A stretch of DNA of 5,458 nt from positions 30,023-35,480 of the forward strand of contig DBYM01000012.1 of assembly GCA_002309875.1 (NCBI GenBank). The letters run 5' to 3'. This document shows, piece after piece, positions 1 through 5,364 of this stretch. Source of the DNA: Cyanobacteria bacterium UBA1186. GTDB taxonomy: Bacteria > Cyanobacteriota > Vampirovibrionia > Gastranaerophilales > Gastranaerophilaceae. Each line of letters begins with the position of its first letter. Within the stretch, counting starts at the first letter, position 1. A program made the translations under genes and the position numbers. Under the pieces are notes generated by a model. That model did not search any database and had not been told where the DNA came from. It saw only the letters and a list, made by a program, of their open reading frames with translations.

Positions 1-405
1 CTGCTTCCGCTTTCGCAAATTTCATGGAAATGGGTTGAGCACCCGACGGATTTGTTGAAAATCGGTCAGGAAATCAATGTTGAGATTATTGATGTTGATC
101 ACGAAAAACAAAGAATCAGTCTGAGTTTGAAGAATACCGAGCCTGATCCTTGGATTAAAGCGGAAGAGGAATTAAAAGAGGGTGACATAAAAGAAGGTGT
201 CGTAACAAGGATTAAAGGTTTTGGTGCTTTTGTCGAAGTGCTGCCGGGAGTTGAAGCATTGCTTCCTCAGTCTGCTTTGGTTGAATATCAGAACAGTAAA
301 AATATTATTGTTAAAGCCGGAGATAAGATTGATACCAAAATTATCAAGTTCAATCCGAAAGACAAGAGAATTTCTCTCGGACTTCCGACCGACGATGCGG
401 GCTAA
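1..405 (+). CDS. rpsA: 30S ribosomal protein S1-type protein, C-terminal part (5' truncated by window)
   Basis: The frame is open from base 1, so the start lies outside the window; 134 residues are visible. S1 proteins bind mRNA on the 30S subunit through repeated OB-fold S1 domains. Residues 1-51 are the end of one S1 domain: LLPLSQISW, then VEHPTDLLKIGQEI, then the IDVDHEKQRISLSLK strand typical of S1 repeats, followed by the linker motif PDPW (48-51). Residues about 59-128 form a second, complete S1 domain with the GFGAFVEV core (73-80), LPGVEALLP and the closing KDKRISLGL. The protein ends a few residues later, so this is the last domain. TAA is at 403-405 and shares bases with the stop of the convergent maf gene. 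Ribosomal S1 is the best fit, but other multi-S1-domain RNA-binding proteins cannot be excluded from the C-terminus alone. An in-frame TTG at 52 is internal and not a start. Confidence 0.85.
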   Translation: MLPLSQISWKWVEHPTDLLKIGQEINVEIIDVDHEKQRISLSLKNTEPDPWIKAEEELKEGDIKEGVVTRIKGFGAFVEVLPGVEALLPQSALVEYQNSKNIIVKAGDKIDTKIIKFNPKDKRISLGLPTDDAG

Positions 406-1016
406 ACTTTGTATCCGAGTTGTTCAAGGACTTTTTTGACGGCTTCGGAGTCAAGACCTACAATATTTTCAAAACTTCCTTCAAATTTATCAATATAGTT
501 TGGAGGAAGTTCTTGTATTCCGTAACTTCCGGCTTTATCAAGCGGGTTAAATGTGTTGATATAATAATGAATCATCTCATCAGTTAATTCATTAAATCTT
601 ACATAACTTGTTGTTGAGATGAGGGCAGCACGGTTTGTTTTTGTGTTAATCCCGCAGACAGATGTTACAACAGAGTGGGTTGCTCCTGAGAGTTCTTTTA
701 GCATTTTGTATGCGTTTTCCCTGTTGTGCGGTTTACCGAGGATTTTGTTATGAAGTACAACGACCGTATCTGCGCCGATGACAATGAAACCTTTTTCTTT
801 CTTCTCAGGAGCGAGCGGGCAATCTTTATCGGTTATTCTTCTTACGACATCGAGAGCCTTTTGGGTTGCTAAGTTTTCTATCAAATCATAAGAAAATTCA
901 TCTGTTTCAAGTTGTTCGTCATAGTTTGACGGAATTATTTCAAACTTAAGCCCTAAGTCTGTCATAATCTTTTTTCTTCTTGGTGAATTTGATGCGAGTA
1001 TTATATCAATATCCAT
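402..1016 (-). CDS. maf: Maf-family nucleoside triphosphate pyrophosphatase
   Basis: A 204-residue protein of normal Maf length. The family hydrolyses nucleoside triphosphates, often modified or non-canonical ones, to the monophosphate and PPi in the cytoplasm; it is linked to housecleaning of nucleotide pools and to septum/division phenotypes. Visible family motifs are: ILASNSPRRKK (6-16), the N-terminal signature; ENLATQKA (47-54); IGADTVV (80-86), with the catalytic-type Asp83; LGKP (93-96); LSGATHSVVTSV (109-120); SYVRF (137-141); and PLDKAGSYGIQ (158-168), followed by EGSFENIVGL, the local form of the usual G-x-x-x-N-V-V-G-L segment. The ATG start overlaps the end of the upstream radical SAM gene by 11 bp, implying coupled translation. 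The only Shine-Dalgarno-like tract (GGGA, about 11 nt upstream) is weak. The TAG stop at 404-402 overlaps the stop of the convergent S1 gene. Which nucleotide it prefers cannot be told from sequence. Confidence 0.93.
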   Translation of the reverse strand: MDIDIILASNSPRRKKIMTDLGLKFEIIPSNYDEQLETDEFSYDLIENLATQKALDVVRRITDKDCPLAPEKKEKGFIVIGADTVVVLHNKILGKPHNRENAYKMLKELSGATHSVVTSVCGINTKTNRAALISTTSYVRFNELTDEMIHYYINTFNPLDKAGSYGIQELPPNYIDKFEGSFENIVGLDSEAVKKVLEQLGYKV

Positions 1017-1638
1017 TTGAGATAAATTCCCTGTTTCTGAATTCTGCCCCGAGTTCGTTCGCTATCTTTCTGCAATTTTCAACGTTAATATTGTGTTCAT
1101 TATCAAATCCCGTTACAACGCTTGCATAAGTCTTTATCCCTGCTTCGTTGCAGGCTTTTATGAATTTTTTGACTTCTTCATAAGCATTTTTTATATTAGG
1201 TTTGCAAATTTCGTCATATTCTTTCGGATTATCCGAGTTAAGGCTTACGGAGGCTTCATCTATAAGGTCTTTAAATTCCTCTGCGACGTTTGTTTCGTAT
1301 ATTGCGTTAGCGTGTCCATTGGTGTTAACTCTGATTTTTATTTCGGGATAGTTTTCTCTTATATATTGGGCGAATGCCTTCATCATATCTTTTTTCAGAA
1401 ACGGCTCTCCGTAACCGCAAAATACAACCTGTTTCGGAGACGGTTTGTAGTTTTCAAACTGTTTCACAATATCTTCAAGAGTATAATTATCGTCGTGCCA
1501 CATTTCAGAGCCGCAGACGTCATCTTTTTGCGAACGCAGACAGAAAATACAATTATTTGTGCAGGCATTCGTGAGGTTTATATAAACCGTTTCGGGTGAC
1601 GATTCTTTATTTATGGAATAGACAAGAGTGTATTGCAT
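1006..1638 (-). CDS. Radical SAM protein of the TatD-linked type
   Basis: A 210-residue radical SAM protein. The [4Fe-4S] cluster motif is C26-x3-C30-x2-C33 in LTNACTNNCIFCLR, and the SAM-binding GYGEP is at 75-79 after the strand QVVFC. VNTNGHAN and the SVSLNSDNPKEYDEICKP segment follow the usual half-barrel order. The opening YTLVYSI, the YINLTNACTNNC block and the end (CRKIANELGAEFRNREF) match what I recall of the family named for its frequent linkage to TatD nucleases (TIGR04038). Its substrate is not known to me. No TatD gene is present here; maf follows instead, overlapping by 11 bp. There is no SPASM or other auxiliary cluster domain, and the only other Cys residues are scattered (Cys42, Cys74, Cys145, Cys163, Cys189). 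The ATG start is supported by AAGGAG at 1653-1648, 9 nt upstream. The radical SAM assignment is certain; the subfamily is likely. Confidence 0.9.
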   Translation of the reverse strand: MQYTLVYSINKESSPETVYINLTNACTNNCIFCLRSQKDDVCGSEMWHDDNYTLEDIVKQFENYKPSPKQVVFCGYGEPFLKKDMMKAFAQYIRENYPEIKIRVNTNGHANAIYETNVAEEFKDLIDEASVSLNSDNPKEYDEICKPNIKNAYEEVKKFIKACNEAGIKTYASVVTGFDNEHNINVENCRKIANELGAEFRNREFISNGY

Positions 1639-1647
1639 AATATTTTA

Positions 1648-1653
1648 CTCCTT
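1648..1653 (-). promoter_or_regulatory. Shine-Dalgarno of the radical SAM gene
   Basis: AAGGAG on the minus strand, 9 nt before the ATG at 1638-1636. This is the strongest ribosome binding site in the window and fixes the start of the radical SAM gene. Confidence 0.8.
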
Positions 1654-1654
1654 G

Positions 1655-1688
1655 ATTATATTGTACCCTAAAAAGAAGTGCAGATGCA
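1655..1688 (-). promoter_or_regulatory. Candidate promoter for radical SAM-maf
   Basis: Two overlapping -10-like hexamers lie on the minus strand: TACAAT (1665-1660) and TATAAT (1660-1655). The -35 region at the right distance is poor (TGCATC at 1688-1683 or CTGCAC at 1683-1678). With TACAAT as the -10, transcription would start near 1653, just keeping the Shine-Dalgarno in the message; with TATAAT it would start inside the Shine-Dalgarno, which is less plausible. The 155-bp gap after bioY makes a separate promoter here reasonable, but the motif evidence is weak and readthrough from bioY is possible. Confidence 0.35.
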
Positions 1689-1765
1689 TGTGTTAAATCG
1701 GCAGCAAAGAAGGTTCTTTTCTTTTTGGTTACTTTTCCAAACCCCAAACGTTCAATCTTATGGTT

Positions 1766-1778
1766 TGTTTAATAAACA
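1766..1778. repeat. Short inverted repeat in the bioY/radical SAM gap
   Basis: TGTTTA and TAAACA flank a single central A, a perfect 6-bp inverted repeat. It lies 15 bp downstream of the bioY stop and about 130 bp upstream of the radical SAM start. It could be an operator half-site pair, but it is AT-only apart from one G and one C, and may be chance. It is not an intrinsic terminator: the stem has no usable loop and no T-tract follows on either strand. The rest of the 1639-1793 gap holds a pyrimidine-rich stretch (about 1711-1738 on the plus strand) and no gene I can support. Confidence 0.25.
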
Positions 1779-1793
1779 GAAATATATTTACCC

Positions 1794-2456
1794 CTAGCAC
1801 ATAATTATCCAGAAGATTTTTCTTGCAAATCTTCCGATGTAGATTGCGAGAATTGTAAAGAAAATATCGTAAATGATTTGTATCCCGCTTTGGGCGGCAA
1901 TCCAGCCTGCGACCATTTCAAACGGTGTGTGTCTCAGGGTTGCAATAAAGAGCATATACAATATTCCAAGGATATGTATTGCTGCAACGCCGAGAATTGA
2001 CATGAGAACAATTCGCAGGAAATCTGTTTTTATTTTGAGCAGAGTACCCGTGAAAAATACTGCGGGGATAAAAGCGAGAATGTATCCGAACCTGTATTCA
2101 AAGAGATATGTAATTCCTCCTCCGAGAGCAAATATCGGGAAAAACATTCCGAGCAGAATATATCCGCAGATGGCTAAGATTCCGAATTTTCTTCCGAGAA
2201 GTGCAATTATAAAAAATACCATAGGAATTTGCGGAATGTATCTGTAGATTCCGCTCACTGACATTTCCATACTGTCAGGGTCCTGCGGTATAAGTGAAGC
2301 GAAAGGATTATGAAGTGTTACCTGAGTGAAGGTTGCAACGATTAATAAAAGAATACAAAAACAAATCAGCACAAGGGTTCCGACCGTAACTCGTATCGGC
2401 TCTCCTTTGTATTTAAAACTGTTTAACTGCTCCTCTATTCTTCTTGGCATTTTCAC
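1794..2456 (-). CDS. bioY: BioY-family biotin transporter (ECF S component)
   Basis: BioY is the substrate-binding membrane subunit of an ECF-type biotin importer; it normally works with an EcfT/EcfA energising module encoded elsewhere. The protein (220 residues, somewhat longer than many BioY because of a roughly 20-residue charged N-terminus) has about six hydrophobic helices near 22-44, 72-88, 92-110, 123-140, 147-171 and 191-213. Family-like features are QIPMVFFIIALLGRKFG (76-92), GYILLGMFFPIFALGGG (98-114), then TYLFEYRFGYILAFIPA (116-132) and the IHILGILYMLF segment (160-170), an arrangement I associate with cyanobacterial BioY. Two starts are possible: GTG at 2456-2454 or ATG at 2450-2448, two codons later. 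AGGGTG sits too close to the ATG to decide. The gene begins one base after the rimI stop, so it is probably coupled to it. No biotin synthesis gene and no obvious BirA operator are visible. Confidence 0.82.
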   Translation of the reverse strand: MKMPRRIEEQLNSFKYKGEPIRVTVGTLVLICFCILLLIVATFTQVTLHNPFASLIPQDPDSMEMSVSGIYRYIPQIPMVFFIIALLGRKFGILAICGYILLGMFFPIFALGGGITYLFEYRFGYILAFIPAVFFTGTLLKIKTDFLRIVLMSILGVAAIHILGILYMLFIATLRHTPFEMVAGWIAAQSGIQIIYDIFFTILAIYIGRFARKIFWIIMC

Positions 2457-2457
2457 C

Positions 2458-2994
2458 CTATATTATATTTATTAAACTTTTAAGTTTCTCTCTGTTTTCT
2501 TCAAACCTTGATTTAAATTTATCGTAAAAAATGTTTTCCGTCCACATTATTAAGGCATCTTCATTATTATCCTGATAATAACCTTTTCTTGTGCCGAGAG
2601 AATCAAATCCGTATTTCGTGTAAAGGCCTATTGCTGCTTGATTTGAGGCTCTGACTTCAAGTGTGAGGTATTTTATTTTTTCTTCGTAACAATCTTCTAA
2701 AATCTTAACAATTATTGCTTCGCCGATATGACGTCTTAAGTGAGATGATTTTACGGCAATTGTTGTGATATGCCCTTCGTCAAGAATATGCCACGTGCCT
2801 GCATATCCTACGATTTCTCCGTCGGGAGTCTTTGCGCAGTAGTATTTTGCAAGGTTGTTGTGCATTTCGTCGTAGAACGAGGACTTTGACCAATGGTGCT
2901 CACCATAGGCATCTTCTTCTATTTTAACAACCTCCTCGATATCATCGGAGTACATTTTTGTTATGCGAATTTGTGCAATATCTGTTACGGACAT
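2458..2994 (-). CDS. rimI: RimI-type protein N-alpha-acetyltransferase (GNAT family)
   Basis: A GNAT acetyltransferase; RimI acetylates the N-terminal amine of ribosomal protein S18 using acetyl-CoA. The 178-residue protein is longer than E. coli RimI (about 148) because of a charged C-terminal tail (about 152-178). Family marks are: the acetyl-CoA loop RRHIGEA (87-93), in the R-x-x-G-x-A pattern with one Gly missing from the classical form; the RimI-like LEVRASNQAAIGLYTKYGF (112-130); and GYYQDNNEDALIM (138-150). Glu113 and Tyr125 lie 12 residues apart, the same spacing as the catalytic Glu and Tyr reported for Salmonella RimI. The ATG overlaps the end of the HicB-like gene by 10 bp, with a modest GGGA six bases upstream. 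The S18 substrate is family knowledge, not something the sequence proves. Confidence 0.88.
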   Translation of the reverse strand: MSVTDIAQIRITKMYSDDIEEVVKIEEDAYGEHHWSKSSFYDEMHNNLAKYYCAKTPDGEIVGYAGTWHILDEGHITTIAVKSSHLRRHIGEAIIVKILEDCYEEKIKYLTLEVRASNQAAIGLYTKYGFDSLGTRKGYYQDNNEDALIMWTENIFYDKFKSRFEENREKLKSLINII

Positions 2995-3266
2995 ATACTT
3001 TCCCAGTCAATGTCATCTTCTGTTTCTTCACCCGGCTCTACAATGTGGTCGCCGTCTTCAAGCATAAGCATAAGAGAGAGCCGAAGTTGTTTTTTATAAT
3101 TTTCCAGAGCCTTTTCTCTTGTTTTGGCGCAAAAGGCAAAACTCGGAATTTCTTTAATTTCAATATAATGATAAGGCTCTCCGTTGAAGTCCAGGTCTGT
3201 TCCTTCAATCAGAGTCCAGTCAAGATTCATATAGTAATCAAGGTCTTTGTTTACTTCATCACTCAT
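2985..3266 (-). CDS. Orphan HicB-like small protein
   Basis: A 93-residue acidic protein resembling the HicB/UPF0150 partial RNase H fold: YYMNLDWTLIEG (11-22) as the first strand, YHYIEIKEIPSFAFCAKTRE (32-51) for the central strands and the 'P-G-C-x-A-x-G-x-T-x-E' region, then EKALENYKKQLRLSLML (51-67) as the long helix and LEDGDHIVEP (69-78), a close match to the usual domain end. HicB proteins are antitoxins to the RNase HicA. Here no HicA and no C-terminal DNA-binding domain are present; the protein ends with an acidic tail (79-89). It sits inside the operon, overlapping the GerMN gene by 8 bp and rimI by 10 bp. Start: ATG with AAAGG 7 nt upstream (3278-3274). The fold is likely; antitoxin function is not supported by context, and a stand-alone regulatory or binding role is equally possible. 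Confidence 0.75.
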   Translation of the reverse strand: MSDEVNKDLDYYMNLDWTLIEGTDLDFNGEPYHYIEIKEIPSFAFCAKTREKALENYKKQLRLSLMLMLEDGDHIVEPGEETEDDIDWESICP

Positions 3267-3861
3267 CTAAAGACCTTTCATTTAACGGTTGTTTTATCAT
3301 AACTCCTTCACCGCCGATTACGTTTGCCTGCCTGCCGTTGATGTACAGGTATGCGGGAGATGAAGTGTTTGCGTTAGCGGTTTTGATAATCTGTTTAACT
3401 CTTACATAAGTGCTTTCCGCCCCTCCGCCTGTTTCAAAGTCTGAGGATAAGTCAATAAGAACGTTCCCTGAGGATTCTCTTATGGATAACAGTTTTGTTC
3501 CGGCAGGGATTTCAGACATAAAACCTTTTGATTTTTCCCATTTTGAAGGGGCTTTTAAGAGTTCTTTGATTGCGTATTCAAAACAGGATTTCTGTTCTGC
3601 AGAATCGCAGGTCCTGTTTACGGAGCGAAGATTTCCGGATTTGTCTAAAATAAATATTTTAACCGTCTTAACTTCGTTTTCCTGTTTTGCTTCGGGAGTT
3701 TCCTCTGCATTATTTTCAAAAGGGTTGTATGCCGGACTGACTTCTGTATTGTTCCTTTTGAATTCGGGCAGTTTAAATTCTTTCCCGATGAATGAGAAAT
3801 AAACATAAGCGACTGAAATAAGTATCAGTATAAATAATCCGAGTCTTTGTGAAAAGTTCAT
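3259..3861 (-). CDS. GerMN-domain membrane-anchored protein
   Basis: A 200-residue protein with one N-terminal membrane segment (about 8-25, few charges), a flexible Pro/Glu/Asn-rich linker (about 31-64) and a GerMN domain from about 67 to 192. Domain marks are VKIFILDKSGNL (67-78), the LLKAP helix end (101-105), GFMSEIPAGTKLLSIRESSGNVLIDLSSDF (113-142, the most typical block) and SPAYLYINGRQANVIGGEG (168-186), the usual closing strands. The domain is named after spore proteins GerM/GerN-like but occurs widely in non-sporulating bacteria on the outer face of the membrane; its biochemical role is not settled. Cys85 and Cys93 could form a disulphide if exported. The ATG overlaps the upstream stop in the classic ATGA (3861-3858), with GAGGA about 7 nt ahead, so translation is coupled to the LmeA-like gene. 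Confidence 0.88.
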   Translation of the reverse strand: MNFSQRLGLFILILISVAYVYFSFIGKEFKLPEFKRNNTEVSPAYNPFENNAEETPEAKQENEVKTVKIFILDKSGNLRSVNRTCDSAEQKSCFEYAIKELLKAPSKWEKSKGFMSEIPAGTKLLSIRESSGNVLIDLSSDFETGGGAESTYVRVKQIIKTANANTSSPAYLYINGRQANVIGGEGVMIKQPLNERSLDE

Positions 3862-4688
3862 TTTAAATCCTCTTTTTTAATATATATTTTACCATCAATT
3901 TTAACAACGTCATCTTCTATTTTAGCACTGTCAAATCTTCCGTCGCACTTTTTGTTATCGACAAGAGAAAGTGTGAAAGAAAGCGGATCAACGAGGTTTA
4001 CAAGATTGGTAACTTTTTCAATGGGAAGACTTCCGTAGGCATTATCAAATCCGATATTTGTGAGTTTTACTTTGCTGTTGGTGACGTTAAGACTGCTCGA
4101 GACCATAAAAGTGCGGTTCTTTTTTGCAGGCTTTATGGGGAAATTGTATTCCATAATAATGTGCATTTTATCATTTCTGAGTTTTACTCTGACGTCGCTT
4201 ATCATGAATATCGGATAAGCACGTTTGTTAACTTTTTCAAGATTTTTCTTGTATTCCGTTGTCTGCAGAGCCTGATTTATACTGTTTTCGGACAGATGCA
4301 TAATATAGTCAAAAGTCATATCAGATTTGAATACAACAGGGGTTTGGTTATAGTCAATCCAATTGTAGTCGGTTATTGTCATCAGTTTTACATAAGGGAT
4401 TTCAATACCGTTGACTTCAAGATGTTTCCCTGTGATTTCGAGGTCCTTGAATATTCCTTTTTTCATACTTGAAAGGGTGTAACTGTTTAATTTAACTTTG
4501 TATTTACCCTTCGTTTCTTTTTTAAGGGCTTTTTTTATAACACTTTGGGCAATACGTTCCGAAACGGGATTCATTATTGCAAAATGCCTTTTGCCTTTCA
4601 GATAATCTTCGGAAGTTTTGTCAGCCGAAGCAAGAGCAGGCGATATTATCAGAAGTAATGAAATTATTGTTAACAGCAGTCTTTGCAT
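3858..4688 (-). CDS. Secreted LmeA/DUF2993-like phospholipid-binding protein
   Basis: A 276-residue exported protein. The N-terminus is a clear Sec signal peptide: MQR, a hydrophobic run (4-15), then SPALASA, with likely cleavage after Ala20 or Ala22. The mature part resembles DUF2993 (LmeA family): LSSMKKGIFKDLEITGKHLEVNGIEI (72-97) corresponds to the family's 'gxf..vevxgxdlxvdGlxi' strand pair. FDYIMHLSENSINQAL (126-141) matches the 'ltexdlnxal' helix, and VRVKLRNDKMHIIMEYNF (166-183) the following strands. LmeA in mycobacteria binds phospholipid and is needed for lipoglycan maturation; cyanobacteria have many uncharacterised members. Here a general envelope lipid-binding role is inference. 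The gene starts 8 bp after the upstream stop; the nearest purine-rich site, GAGGG at 4705-4701, lies inside the end of the preceding gene. One Cys (248) only. A different extracellular beta-rich family remains possible. Confidence 0.7.
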   Translation of the reverse strand: MQRLLLTIISLLLIISPALASADKTSEDYLKGKRHFAIMNPVSERIAQSVIKKALKKETKGKYKVKLNSYTLSSMKKGIFKDLEITGKHLEVNGIEIPYVKLMTITDYNWIDYNQTPVVFKSDMTFDYIMHLSENSINQALQTTEYKKNLEKVNKRAYPIFMISDVRVKLRNDKMHIIMEYNFPIKPAKKNRTFMVSSSLNVTNSKVKLTNIGFDNAYGSLPIEKVTNLVNLVDPLSFTLSLVDNKKCDGRFDSAKIEDDVVKIDGKIYIKKEDLK

Positions 4689-4696
4689 GCTCTCAA

Positions 4697-5305
4697 TTAT
4701 CCCTCTTTAACGTTTTTAAAAAATTCATCTGCAATGAGTTGTGAATACTTTTTCTTTTCGCTGACGGAAATAACCACTTTATCCGAGCCGTCGGAAGTTT
4801 TAACGCACGATACAATTCCCGCTAAATCGGAAACCGGGAATTTATTTGATTTTGCTTCAAACTTGGCATAAGGAACGTTTTGTCCGTAAACATTCAGATA
4901 CCCTCTTGAAACAATTTTGATTTCCTGAAAAGATATTGCGGGATATTTAAGACTTGAGGCGAGGTCCTGTAATTTCTTTTCAAGTCCTTCCCCTTGTATA
5001 TCGGAAGCGGTTAAAAGTGTTTTCTTGCCGGAATCTATAATACACATTTTCTGTCCCGAAACTTTATGTTCTGCCAAAACTGCTTTGTATCCCAAAAGAT
5101 TTACAGTATTATCAATCTGAAATTCTTCGTGAAGATTAGAGAAATCGCCTATTTTTCTTGCACTTTCCATAGTTCTTTGCTGGATAAAATTTGTTATTCC
5201 GCTTTTTGCCATTTCAACATATTTTTGTCCGCCTATTGCATTAAATCCTATGATTGCCAAAACAAGTAAAAAGGCATTAAACACAATTTTTATAAATCTA
5301 AACAT
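4697..5305 (-). CDS. Unrecognised membrane-anchored extracytoplasmic protein
   Basis: I do not recognise this family. From the ATG at 5305-5303 the product is 202 residues: a short basic start (MFRFIK), one membrane segment (about 6-24), an amphipathic region (about 27-55), then a mixed alpha/beta domain to the end. Notable stretches are GYKAVLAEHKVSGQKMCIIDSG (from residue 72), GYLNVYGQNVPYAKFEAKSNKFP (135-157) and the terminal helix SQLIADEFFKNVKE (188-201). Two Cys (88, 167) could pair outside the membrane. An in-frame GTG three codons upstream (5314-5312) would give 205 residues, but AAGGG at 5318-5314 stands 8 nt before the ATG, which therefore is the better start. It heads the operon, and the following two genes also encode envelope proteins, suggesting a periplasmic or cell-surface role. 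The helix plus single domain suggests an assembly or binding factor rather than a transporter; this is inference. Confidence 0.8.
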   Translation of the reverse strand: MFRFIKIVFNAFLLVLAIIGFNAIGGQKYVEMAKSGITNFIQQRTMESARKIGDFSNLHEEFQIDNTVNLLGYKAVLAEHKVSGQKMCIIDSGKKTLLTASDIQGEGLEKKLQDLASSLKYPAISFQEIKIVSRGYLNVYGQNVPYAKFEAKSNKFPVSDLAGIVSCVKTSDGSDKVVISVSEKKKYSQLIADEFFKNVKEG

Positions 5306-5308
5306 AAC

Positions 5309-5337
5309 TTGCACCCTTGGTTTCTCTTATGTACAAT
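5309..5337 (+). promoter_or_regulatory. Candidate mutS promoter
   Basis: TTGCAC (5309-5314), a 17-bp spacer and TACAAT (5332-5337) fit a sigma-70-type promoter; the -10 matches five of six consensus bases and the -35 three. The predicted start, about 7 bp after the -10, falls at or next to the A of the mutS ATG at 5345, implying a leaderless message. The -35 lies in the translation-initiation region of the divergent gene. Confidence 0.5.
5314..5318 (-). promoter_or_regulatory. Shine-Dalgarno that decides the start of the operon-head gene
   Basis: AAGGG on the minus strand, 8 nt before the ATG at 5305-5303. It overlaps the alternative GTG start (5314-5312) by one base, so that GTG could not use it; this argues for the shorter protein. 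Confidence 0.65.
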
Positions 5338-5364
5338 TATAACTATGACAAACTCTGAAATCAA
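5336..5364 (-). promoter_or_regulatory. Candidate promoter of the six-gene operon
   Basis: On the minus strand TTGATT (5364-5359), a 17-bp spacer and a perfect TATAAT (5341-5336). This is the best sigma-70-like promoter in the window. It predicts a start near 5329 and a 24-nt leader carrying the AAGGG site. Its -35 lies within the mutS coding sequence, and its -10 shares two bases with the -10 proposed for mutS. Confidence 0.6.

Noticed and set aside
436..454. TTGAC/GTCAA hairpin just downstream of the S1 stop as a terminator
   Set aside because: The stem is only 5 bp with a 9-nt loop, the T-run is on the 5' side rather than after the stem, and the bases encode the conserved end of Maf.
1093..1599. 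Plus-strand open frame of 168 codons antisense to the radical SAM gene
   Set aside because: Its product is Phe/Ile-rich with no family features, and the opposite strand carries an unmistakable radical SAM protein with the cluster and GYGEP motifs; it is a shadow frame.
1680..1793. Intrinsic terminator for bioY
   Set aside because: The pairings found are weak, AT-rich or have long loops, and no T-tract follows on the minus strand.
2985..3266. Complete HicAB toxin-antitoxin system
   Set aside because: No HicA-like small basic protein exists in any frame on either side; the neighbours are the GerMN gene and rimI.
3410..3802. Plus-strand open frame of 130 codons within the GerMN gene
   Set aside because: Fully antisense to a recognised domain, no ribosome binding site, and composition of a mirrored coding strand.
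3858..5305. Homology between the unknown protein (NVPYAKFEA) and the LmeA-like protein (IEIPYVKLMT) suggesting gene duplication
   Set aside because: The similarity is limited to about nine residues in beta-rich contexts; the rest of the two proteins does not align by eye.
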